Below are positions 6,609 through 12,222 of a stretch of DNA of 20,485 bases, in pieces (position 1 is the first letter of the stretch; each line of letters starts with the position of its first letter). The stretch covers positions 1 through 20,485 of the forward strand of contig CAMLHD010000012.1 of the NCBI GenBank assembly GCA_946479835.1, written 5' to 3'. Both the position numbers and the translations under genes were made by a program. The notes below the pieces were generated by a model. The model saw only the letters and a program-made list of their open reading frames with translations, was not told the DNA's origin and did no database searches. This DNA comes from an uncultured Candidatus Saccharibacteria bacterium. Lineage in GTDB: Bacteria; Patescibacteria; Saccharimonadia; Saccharimonadales; JACDBH01.

Positions 6609-8159
6609 TCAGTTCAAGTCAACGACCAGCAGCCAGTCGTTGGTGCCGTCGCCATGGGCCGAAGGATACGCGATGCTTCGGCTTGCTGTCTGGCTTTCCG
6701 AGGCCGCAATCGTCGTATATGCTCCGCTTGTCGGATCATACCAGCGCAGGCGCACATTGCCGTTGCCGCTCAGCGCCGAAGTATCCACCGTTACGGAACG
6801 GGTGGAGGGAAAATACACAAGCGCCGCATCGGAAGACATGCCGGATGCGGCTTTGGTATCGCCGCTTCCTAATCCAGTCTTTAGAAACGTACCATTATCC
6901 GGCGTCCAGGAAGCATCTGCCACGTATTCGTCCAGTACGGTCCAGGCATGCTTGGCATGAAGCTGCGGCGCCTGGCTGAGGATGTTCAGCCAGCCTGGGC
7001 CGCCGTCAAACAAGCCGGTGACTCCGAACGGCCACCATTTCTCATGTCCGTAGTTGATGCCGCTGCCGCCGCGGATGAAAGTAGCGTAGTTCCGTTCCCT
7101 AAGCTGCTGGTTCTGGTTGCCGGGATAGTGCGGGGCATTGACGTACGGCGGCTCGATGTCGACCAGCGGATAACTGGTTGCTCCGGCTTCGTTCCAGACA
7201 TTGTCGAACTGTTCGACGGCAGCGCTGCCGTAGTTGTATAGCTCGTTGGCGCTCTGTTTGAACCACTGATACGCATTGGTGCCGGTCTCGTCGGAAATGA
7301 ATTGGTCGTAGCCAGTCAGTCCGTTCTGCTGCTCGGCGATGATCAGCCGTTGATTGGACCCGTCGCCGTCCTTGAGGCCATGAAACATGGCATCCAGGTT
7401 CCGGCCGATCGGGTCGACCGAGTGCCACTCGAAATCGCCCATGACATGCCAGACGATATTGGGATAGCTCGCGTAGCGCTGAGCAACGGCCTTGCCGTAG
7501 TTGTAATTATTGGTGGTGCCGGCATTGATGACATCCGGCGTTGTGCCGGTATCGCCCCAGCTGAGGAACTGCGAAAATACTATTGTCATATGTAGCCTGG
7601 TGGCTTCCTGCATCACCCAGTCCATACTGGACCAGGCCGGCCCTAATGATGATGCGAACGGCGTGCCGGTAAAGAAGCTCTGGCCCGCCTTGTTCTTGTA
7701 GCGGTCGCCGAAGCTATCGTTCATATGGACACCGAAGGGCGAAACGGTGGCGGCATTGAAACCTAGGCTTTTGAGTCCCTCAAGCGCCTGCGTAATTTCA
7801 GTGTTAGAGGCCTCCTGGGACATTGCCCACGAAGACATTGTCTTTAGCAAGTATGGATTGCCATTTTGGTCAATGAATTTCCGGTTCGCCGTACTTACCG
7901 GATAGGCGAAGCTGCCGGTTGCAGGCGGCGAGTTAAACATTATGGCATTACCAGCAGAAGCATTGCCGTCGGCAATCGCACTTACATCCCCGTTTAAAGA
8001 CCCTTGCTCCGCTTCGAAACTAAAGAACGGCACCGCCTGCGCCAGCACCATTACCGCCCAAGCAAAGCACAGCATAAGGCAGGCCAGGAGCTGCCTGCCA
8101 TAGGCAAGTTTCGGCCTACGAAAACCAAACTTTTTGGCTCTGTTTCTTTTGTCAGTCAT
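6609..8159 (-). CDS. Secreted DUF4038-type glycoside hydrolase
   Basis: This 516-residue protein looks exported. A basic N-terminus (KRNRAKKFGFRRPK) precedes a hydrophobic helix at 24-41, with a likely cut after AQA near residue 42. A short segment (46-77, FEAEQGSLNG to NAIMF) resembles the start of sugar-binding modules. The core, about 83-415, resembles the DUF4038 TIM barrels (GH140-like): NGNPYLLKTMSSWAM, a GDFEW motif with Asp242, DIEPPY with Glu336, and GINYGHEKWWP. Asp242 and Glu336 are the likely catalytic acids by position only. The last 100 residues (LVYFPSTRSVTVDTSALSG, VRLRWYDPTSGAYT) match the putative collagen-binding/beta-sandwich domain usually fused to DUF4038. The substrate is unknown; plant or microbial polysaccharide is plausible. 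It stands alone, with tRNA-Cys 60 bases downstream. Confidence 0.85.
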   Translation of the reverse strand: MTDKRNRAKKFGFRRPKLAYGRQLLACLMLCFAWAVMVLAQAVPFFSFEAEQGSLNGDVSAIADGNASAGNAIMFNSPPATGSFAYPVSTANRKFIDQNGNPYLLKTMSSWAMSQEASNTEITQALEGLKSLGFNAATVSPFGVHMNDSFGDRYKNKAGQSFFTGTPFASSLGPAWSSMDWVMQEATRLHMTIVFSQFLSWGDTGTTPDVINAGTTNNYNYGKAVAQRYASYPNIVWHVMGDFEWHSVDPIGRNLDAMFHGLKDGDGSNQRLIIAEQQNGLTGYDQFISDETGTNAYQWFKQSANELYNYGSAAVEQFDNVWNEAGATSYPLVDIEPPYVNAPHYPGNQNQQLRERNYATFIRGGSGINYGHEKWWPFGVTGLFDGGPGWLNILSQAPQLHAKHAWTVLDEYVADASWTPDNGTFLKTGLGSGDTKAASGMSSDAALVYFPSTRSVTVDTSALSGNGNVRLRWYDPTSGAYTTIAASESQTASRSIAYPSAHGDGTNDWLLVVDLN

Positions 8160-8242
8160 TCATACCCTATGCTAACCTAACTGTTCTTAAGCTAACTATA
8201 CATCAGATAGCTAGTTGGCGATAAAATTTTGCGAAGTGCGTT

Positions 8243-8857
8243 CTATTCTCCGATCGTACCTGTCTTGACTTCTCCAGCCCGCTTGTAGTTGGCGAAGATA
8301 ATTCCGTTTTTGGTAACTTGCGATTCGGTCATTTCAAAAGTTGCCGGTATCGTGCCCTCGGCAAATAGCTTCTTGCCCGTCCCAAGAGTCAAAGGATGGA
8401 TTTTTAGCCACAGTTCGTCGACCAGGTCATTCTTAAGCAGTGTTTGGATTAACTTTCCGCTGCCATGTACTTGCAGCATTGGTCCGTCGCCTTCTTTCAA
8501 GTCTTTAAGCTTGGCCACAATGTCACCAGTTACTAGCTCAGAGTTTTCCCAAGATAAGGATAAGTCCGCATTGTTCGACACGACATATTTAATGCACTTA
8601 TTAAATGGAGTGGCGACAGATTCGATTTCGGGGTGGTTTGGCCAGTAGCCTGCAAAAATGTCATAGGTCTTGCGCCCAAGCAGCAAGTCGAATGGCACGC
8701 TCAGCTGCTTATTCATCGGCTCCATGGATTCGTCATCAGCAAAAGGCGCTTGCCAGCCTCCAAATTTGAAGTTTTCGGATGGATCTTCTTCAGGTCCACC
8801 GGGTGCCTGCATGACCCCGTCTAGAGTGATGAATGATAAGACGACAATTTTTCTCAT
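8243..8857 (-). CDS. DHFR/RibD C-terminal-like reductase
   Basis: This 204-residue protein belongs to the NADPH-binding RibD_C/dihydrofolate-reductase-like family (YyaP/YwjB type). Signs are the N-terminal strand MRKIVVLSFITLDGVMQAPG, LLLGRKTYDIFAGYWP (near 59-74), QVHGSGKLIQTLL (near 129-141) and the C-terminal IHPLTLGTGKKLF. Such stand-alone proteins are common accessory genes whose natural substrate is usually unknown. It is not a typical folate-pathway FolA. AAAGGGG precedes the ATG at a good distance. It starts 20 bases after the DUF1428 gene, so the two probably form a transcript. No obvious terminator follows. Confidence 0.9.
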   Translation of the reverse strand: MRKIVVLSFITLDGVMQAPGGPEEDPSENFKFGGWQAPFADDESMEPMNKQLSVPFDLLLGRKTYDIFAGYWPNHPEIESVATPFNKCIKYVVSNNADLSLSWENSELVTGDIVAKLKDLKEGDGPMLQVHGSGKLIQTLLKNDLVDELWLKIHPLTLGTGKKLFAEGTIPATFEMTESQVTKNGIIFANYKRAGEVKTGTIGE

Positions 8858-8877
8858 GGATTCACCCCTTTGTTAAT

Positions 8878-9255
8878 TTATCCTTCAACAGCCACCTCAA
8901 AGCCGCCGTATGCCATTTTCTGCATGTCATTTGGCATTTGAAAATCTTCTCCCATAGGTATTTGCGACATTTCTTCCATAACTTTTCTATTTACTTCATC
9001 ACGGTGTTCTTTGGATTCAAAAACAATAAAAGAAAACCAGACATTGTCATCGGCTGATGCGCCGGCCATTTCCTGAAAAGCTCGTGATTTCTGGCCTCCC
9101 ATTTCCTGCTGCTTGAGATCTTCGCCTCTGCATTCAAAAAACTGAAGTGCGCCGTGCTTCATCCATGAATCACGTCCCATTTCTGCCATTTTTTGGTACT
9201 CACCTTCTTTGCCTTTAGGTACTACAAGTACGAATCCGTCTATATATTTAGCCAT
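8878..9255 (-). CDS. DUF1428 family protein
   Basis: This small protein (125 residues from the chosen start) begins MAKYIDGFVLVVPKGKEGEY, the characteristic opening of DUF1428, a dimeric alpha/beta-barrel-like family of unknown function. Further family-like parts are FFECRGEDLK, WFSFIVFESKEHRDEVNRKV and a C-terminal MAYGGFEV. I prefer the second ATG (9255): AAAGGG then lies 9 bases upstream, against 3 bases for the ATG at 9261, and relatives start at this point. It is the first gene of a pair with the RibD-like reductase. DUF1428 genes often travel with general stress or small-molecule genes, but nothing here fixes a role. Confidence 0.9.
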   Translation of the reverse strand: MAKYIDGFVLVVPKGKEGEYQKMAEMGRDSWMKHGALQFFECRGEDLKQQEMGGQKSRAFQEMAGASADDNVWFSFIVFESKEHRDEVNRKVMEEMSQIPMGEDFQMPNDMQKMAYGGFEVAVEG

Positions 9256-9570
9256 TTTCATCTACCCTTTCATTAAGTTGCGTACTTAATTAGTTTAACA
9301 CCCACGAATGTTTGATTTTGAAGAGGTCGAGAACTGAAACTCGCAATCCCGAATAATTGGGGGTCCCGATTAAGCCGCTTCATAGGGTAGAGGAAGAACA
9401 ATACAAAACCCCGTCTAAATTCGTGCTACTGATCGCGCAAATTTAGACGGGGTTGATATTAGTTCGGATGTGGTGCCAGATAGCTGACTTATTTCTAACT
9501 CTCACCCCCAGCAATATAGACATATTTAAACTCAAACATCTCGTAAATGAATTTAATCTTTCTGGCAGCC
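9256..9570. other. Gene-free spacer between divergent genes
   Basis: No reading frame with a credible start is seen between the DUF1428 gene and the hsp20 promoter. Apart from the 15-bp inverted repeat at 9407-9454, I see only a small hairpin (CGAG/CTCG near 9330-9345) and a repeated TCCCGA around 9346-9369. The stretch is longer than other gaps in this compact genome and could hold a small RNA, but nothing identifies one. Confidence 0.5.
9407..9454. repeat. Perfect 15-bp inverted repeat, 18-base spacer
   Basis: AACCCCGTCTAAATT (9407-9421) is the exact reverse complement of 9440-9454, separated by 18 bases. On the minus strand the stem is followed by TTGTATTGTT, so a terminator of a minus-strand RNA is possible. 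No known gene ends here; both neighbours are transcribed away from it. A protein-binding palindrome or the end of a small RNA are alternatives. Confidence 0.85.
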
Positions 9571-9582
9571 TTATAGTATAAT
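9552..9582 (+). promoter_or_regulatory. Promoter of hsp20
   Basis: A perfect TATAAT (9577-9582) touches the left arm of the CIRCE element. The -35 region (TTTAAT around 9552-9557) is poor. A repressor on CIRCE would cover the -10 box and the start of transcription. Confidence 0.65.
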
Positions 9583-9608
9583 TAGCACTCTTGACACGAG
9601 AGTGCTAA
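9582..9608 (+). promoter_or_regulatory. CIRCE operator (HrcA binding site)
   Basis: TTAGCACTC, nine bases, then GAGTGCTAA matches the CIRCE consensus exactly in both arms and in spacer length. CIRCE is bound by the HrcA repressor in many bacteria, and heat stress releases it. No hrcA gene is in the window. The element is 75 bases before the hsp20 start and sits in the 5' end of its transcript. Confidence 0.95.
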
Positions 9609-9682
9609 TTTTCTAAAATCAAAATAGAAGCTAGTTATGCTTCTCTAAGTAAGTTACTAACGATAACGAAAGGAGAAATATA

Positions 9683-10114
9683 ATGAGTAATCTTACTAGA
9701 TGGGACCCCTTCGCAGAGCTGAGCGCTTTGCAAAAGCAATTTTTTGGTGATGATTGGATGACACCATTCAAAGGCGTGAACATACCCACTACGGACGTCT
9801 ATACGAAAGACAATCAGCTTAAAGTGGAAGCACATCTACCTAACTTTGAGCAAAACGATGTAAACATTCAGGTAGAAAACAACGCCCTTGTTATAAGTGC
9901 AGAACGCCACGAGAAAGAAGAAGACAAGGACAAAAAATATGTTGTCCGTGAAAGCTCTAGTAGCTTTTACCGACGCATTGCACTACCAGATAGGGCTGAT
10001 ACAGATAAAATTGAAGCCAAACTGGATGACGGCGTTCTAAAGGTAAGCGTACCTTTAACACCATTGCCAGAGCCCAAGAAAATTGCTATCGCTGCTTCAA
10101 ATAAAAAGAAGTAA
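9683..10114 (+). CDS. hsp20: Small heat shock protein (Hsp20/alpha-crystallin)
   Basis: This ATP-independent chaperone holds unfolding proteins in soluble oligomers. The 143 residues contain a short N-terminal arm beginning MSNLTRWDPFAELSALQKQF. The alpha-crystallin domain spans about residues 36-127, with PTTDVYTKDNQLKVEAHLP, a VENNALVISAERH strand, SSSFYRRIALP and the DDGVLKVSVPL signature. The C-terminal IAI tripeptide (I-x-I motif) lies before a lysine tail. AAAGGAG sits 7 bases before the ATG. It is a single-gene transcript with a CIRCE-controlled promoter and its own terminator, so HrcA-type heat-shock control is very likely. It is one of only a few plus-strand protein genes here. Confidence 0.97.
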   Translation: MSNLTRWDPFAELSALQKQFFGDDWMTPFKGVNIPTTDVYTKDNQLKVEAHLPNFEQNDVNIQVENNALVISAERHEKEEDKDKKYVVRESSSSFYRRIALPDRADTDKIEAKLDDGVLKVSVPLTPLPEPKKIAIAASNKKK

Positions 10115-10133
10115 ACCGATTTGGCAACTCGTA

Positions 10134-10163
10134 AAAAGAGACTCATTTATTTGAGTCTCTTTT
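10134..10163 (+). terminator. Terminator of hsp20
   Basis: AAAAGAGACTCA (10134-10145) pairs perfectly with TGAGTCTCTTTT (10152-10163) around loop TTTATT. The right arm ends in the T run. It lies 20 bases after the hsp20 stop. Confidence 0.85.
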
Positions 10164-10173
10164 GGGTTGAATC

Positions 10174-10196
10174 AAAAAACACCGATTTTCTCGGTG
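10174..10196 (-). terminator. Terminator of the Phe-Gly tRNA transcript
   Basis: On the minus strand stem CACCGA pairs with TCGGTG around loop GAAAA, followed by six T (10179-10174). It lies about 30 bases after the 3' end of tRNA-Gly. Confidence 0.8.
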
Positions 10197-10226
10197 CTTT
10201 ACAGGAGTGATAAAGTTAGAATTCAA

Positions 10227-10303
10227 TGGTGCGGGTTAAGAGACTCTAACTCTCGACCTCTTCCTTGGCAAGGAAGCGCTCTAAACAACTGAGCTAAACC
10301 CGC
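10227..10303 (-). tRNA. tRNA-Gly (GCC) with altered D-loop/T-loop contact
   Basis: Acceptor GCGGGTT pairs with AACCCGC, followed by A73 and an encoded CCA. The anticodon stem CTTCC/GGAAG holds loop TTGCCAA, giving anticodon GCC. The D loop reads AGTTGTTTA, so position 19 is T instead of the near-universal G. The T loop reads TTAGAGT, so position 56 is A instead of C. The two changes together keep a Watson-Crick pair (U19-A56). The T stem GAGAG/CTCTT is A/T-rich with a G-T closing pair. Confidence 0.95.
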
Positions 10304-10310
10304 ATACTTT

Positions 10311-10336
10311 ACCCCACAAAATAATTTTTGCGGGGT
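10311..10336. repeat. Hairpin between two tRNA genes
   Basis: ACCCC then CAAAA pairs with TTTTG then GGGGT around loop TAAT, with a single A-C mismatch. It lies in the 42-base linker between tRNA-Phe and tRNA-Gly and may guide processing of the joint transcript. Confidence 0.5.
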
Positions 10337-10345
10337 CCCCAGATT

Positions 10346-10421
10346 TGGTGGCTCCTCCCAGACTCGAACTGGGGACACAAGGCTCTTCAGGCCTCTGCTC
10401 TACCAACTGAGCTAAAGAGCC
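10346..10421 (-). tRNA. tRNA-Phe (GAA)
   Basis: Acceptor GGCTCTT pairs with AGGAGCC (one G-T pair). The anticodon stem GAGGC/GCCTT holds loop CTGAAGA, giving anticodon GAA. The D loop (AGTTGGTA) and T loop (TTCGAGT) are normal. CCA is encoded. It lies upstream of tRNA-Gly on the same strand. Confidence 0.97.
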
Positions 10422-10499
10422 GTTTTAGGAACGACCCCAGTATTTTACTCGAAATTCAAGCCGTATTCAAGCAGTCCACCACTGTTTGAAGCAAAAATA

Positions 10500-10856
10500 T
10501 TAAGCTGTGGCGTCGAGCCGACTGGCCAGCGCCTGGAATTCGTTCATCTGCCGGTTAAGATCGGCTTCGGTTTTACGGTATTGATCATTGATTTCATACA
10601 GCTGTCTGTTCAGTTCATCGTTTTCCCTTTGCAGATCCTGCAGGGAATTAGTATGGACCGATCTTTCCACGTCGCTTTGAGACCGAGCATTAAGCGCAAG
10701 GTGAGTACGCTGCTCATTTTTAATATCATTTATCCGCTTGTGTATCTCACTAGTCCGGTTAGTAAGATCAGCTTTGATTTCTTGAAGTTTAAGATTTATA
10801 TCGTCGACCGCCTGACGCATATTGGTTGCGGCCGATTTCATATGTACGTTTGCCAT
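10500..10856 (-). CDS. Small coiled-coil protein, unknown function
   Basis: From the ATG at 10856 this gives 118 residues beginning MANVHMKSAATNMRQAV. That start has GGAGG six bases upstream; an ATG 21 bases earlier would place the start ahead of this site and is less likely. Nearly the whole chain is a charged heptad-like helix (DDINLKLQEIKADL, EIHKRINDIKNEQR, LQRENDELNRQLYEINDQY, LNRQMNEFQALASRL). There is no membrane segment and no cysteine. It could form a dimeric rod or a scaffold, but no family is recognised. It lies 52 bases downstream of the slipin gene on the same strand and may be co-transcribed, which would hint at a membrane-associated role. That is only inference. Confidence 0.8.
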   Translation of the reverse strand: MANVHMKSAATNMRQAVDDINLKLQEIKADLTNRTSEIHKRINDIKNEQRTHLALNARSQSDVERSVHTNSLQDLQRENDELNRQLYEINDQYRKTEADLNRQMNEFQALASRLDATA

Positions 10857-10928
10857 AAAAATCCTCCGTGCCACCACTATAGCAATCCGACAGATAAGCG
10901 CAGTGAATTAGGTTACATTTACGCTGTG

Positions 10929-11678
10929 TTATTTGTGGTGCACGCCGCGGAGGGCGTCTACCAGTTCGACCGGAAACAAGAACATGGTCTTCTGTGAAGG
11001 CTCGGTAGAAATACGTTCCAGGGTATTAAGGGTACGAAGATTGATGGCGCCAGGCGTAGAGGCCAGCATAGCGGCAGCTTCGGCCAAAGTTTTGGCCGCC
11101 AATTTTTCACCGTCGGCATTGATGATATTTGCACGTCGCTCGCGTTCGGCCTCGGCCTGCTTGGCCATGGCCCGCTTCATATCCTGCGGCAACTCGATGT
11201 TCTGGATCTTTACGTTCTCAACGTCTATGCCCCATTTATCGGTTTCGGCATCCACTATCTGTTTGATCTGTTGGCTGACGTTTTCGCGCTGGCTTAATAG
11301 CTCATCCAACTCGACATTGCCCACCACATCCCTTAGGGCCGCTTGAGCGAACTGCGAGGTTGCATAGACATAATTGCTGGTCTCGAGCACCGCTTTTTCG
11401 GCCACGATTACACGGAAATAAACTACCGCATCAACACCGATAGTAACGTTGTCTTTGGTTATGACTTCTTGTTTGGGTACATCTATAGGCGTGGACCTTA
11501 CATCGACTTTGCGCATGTTTTGCACTAGTGGAATTACCAGGTTAAGTCCGGGCTTACGGGTGCTTGTGTAGCGGCCCAAGGTCAAGACAATGCCTCGCTC
11601 GTATTGATTGACGATGCGGATACCCGGTAGAACCACGAACAGAACGAACAGGATTATTACCACTGCCAGGACTTCCAT
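10929..11678 (-). CDS. Slipin / SPFH (stomatin-like) membrane protein
   Basis: This 249-residue SPFH-domain protein has one N-terminal hydrophobic helix (2-20). It is followed by the family's RIVNQYERGIVLTLGRY (21-37), PGLNLVIPLV, VDVRSTPIDVPKQEVITKDN and VDAVVYFRV. A charged helix (MKRAMAKQAEAERERRANII) precedes the C-terminal part. These features fit the bacterial slipin branch, whose members form ring-shaped assemblies at the membrane and are often paired with an NfeD protein. No nfeD is nearby; the downstream gene is a coiled-coil protein. A textbook AAGGAGG lies 7 bases before the ATG. A TATACT box about 25 bases further upstream may be its promoter. Confidence 0.95.
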   Translation of the reverse strand: MEVLAVVIILFVLFVVLPGIRIVNQYERGIVLTLGRYTSTRKPGLNLVIPLVQNMRKVDVRSTPIDVPKQEVITKDNVTIGVDAVVYFRVIVAEKAVLETSNYVYATSQFAQAALRDVVGNVELDELLSQRENVSQQIKQIVDAETDKWGIDVENVKIQNIELPQDMKRAMAKQAEAERERRANIINADGEKLAAKTLAEAAAMLASTPGAINLRTLNTLERISTEPSQKTMFLFPVELVDALRGVHHK

Positions 11679-11720
11679 GTCTGAACCTCCTTAAATTTCT
11701 GCTTTAAGTATACATTCAAA

Positions 11721-11757
11721 TAAAAAGAAAAAGACCTTACTTAAGGTCTTTTTCTTT
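11721..11757 (-). terminator. Terminator of the Leu-Val tRNA transcript
   Basis: A perfect 15-bp stem (11724-11738 with 11743-11757), core GACCTT/AAGGTC, loop of four bases. On the minus strand the far arm has T-rich runs (TCTTTTTC then TTTTT). Its near end shares the last base of the encoded CCA of tRNA-Val. It also lies close to the slipin promoter region, so it separates the tRNA transcript from the slipin gene. Confidence 0.8.
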
Positions 11758-11833
11758 GGTGGGTGATGAGGGACTCGAACCCCCGACCCTCTCGGTGTAA
11801 ACGAGATGCTCTAGCCAACTGAGCTAATCACCC
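11757..11833 (-). tRNA. tRNA-Val (UAC)
   Basis: Acceptor GGGTGAT pairs perfectly with ATCACCC. The anticodon stem TCTCG/CGAGA holds loop TTTACAC, giving anticodon TAC. The D loop (AGTTGGCTA) and T loop (TTCGAGT) are normal. CCA is encoded. It lies 4 bases from tRNA-Leu(GAG), surely one transcript. Confidence 0.97.
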
Positions 11834-11837
11834 ATAG

Positions 11838-11922
11838 TGGTGCGCGAGAGAGGACTTGAACCTCCACGAGTTGCCTCACTACCACCTCAAAGTAGCGCGT
11901 CTACCAATTCCGCCACCCGCGC
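11838..11922 (-). tRNA. tRNA-Leu (GAG)
   Basis: Acceptor GCGCGGG pairs with CTCGCGC (one G-T pair). The anticodon stem CTACT/GGTAG holds loop TTGAGGT, giving anticodon GAG. A long variable arm is present. The T loop is TTCAAGT and CCA is encoded. Confidence 0.96.
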
Positions 11923-11965
11923 AGGGCCAAGAACAGAGTACAGCATACCTTTTTAAAGCGTTTTT

Positions 11966-11993
11966 TTCAAGCCATAGGCTCTTCTGTTATAGT
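11966..11993 (+). promoter_or_regulatory. Possible promoter of the small membrane protein
   Basis: TTCAAG, 16 bases, TATAGT, ending 19 bases before the ATG at 12013. Moderate matches only. Confidence 0.35.
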
Positions 11994-12012
11994 AAGCTTA
12001 AAGATTAAAACT

Positions 12013-12222
12013 ATGGTTAAACAGAAACCGCCAAAAAAGCATTGGCATAAGAAATACTACCAAATCATCAACCCCATCCATCATTTGGAGCGGAAAATAG
12101 AACGCATCGACCGAGAAAATGACCGGCTCCAATATCGCGTTTTGCTGCTCAGTATCTTAAGCGTAGTGCTGGCGGTTTTTGGAATCGTGCTGGCGGTAGT
12201 CAGCTTGTCGGCTAATTATTAG
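12013..12222 (+). CDS. Small single-helix membrane protein
   Basis: The 69 residues have a basic N-terminus (MVKQKPPKKHWHKKYYQI), then a charged amphipathic helix (LERKIERIDRENDRLQYRV) and one long hydrophobic helix at the C-terminus (about 43-66). This is a plausible tail-anchored cytoplasmic coiled coil. No family is recognised. A possible promoter lies just upstream but the Shine-Dalgarno is weak. Its stop overlaps the stop of the convergent FAD oxidase by a few bases (TTAG), a tight fit that supports both ends. Small proteins with a septum-type layout (FtsL/FtsB-like) have the helix at the N-terminus, so that reading is not supported. Confidence 0.6.
   Translation: MVKQKPPKKHWHKKYYQIINPIHHLERKIERIDRENDRLQYRVLLLSILSVVLAVFGIVLAVVSLSANY

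Noticed and set aside
6948..7701. Several open frames opposite or within the glycoside hydrolase gene
   Set aside because: They are overlapping shadows of a well-supported gene and show no protein motifs or ribosome sites.
9407..9454. Integron attC site
   Set aside because: The outer bases do not give a matching GTTRRRY/RYYYAAC pair, and no integrase is in the window.
9468..9530. Degenerate tRNA around a TGGTGCCA end
   Set aside because: No T arm, anticodon stem or second acceptor arm can be drawn.
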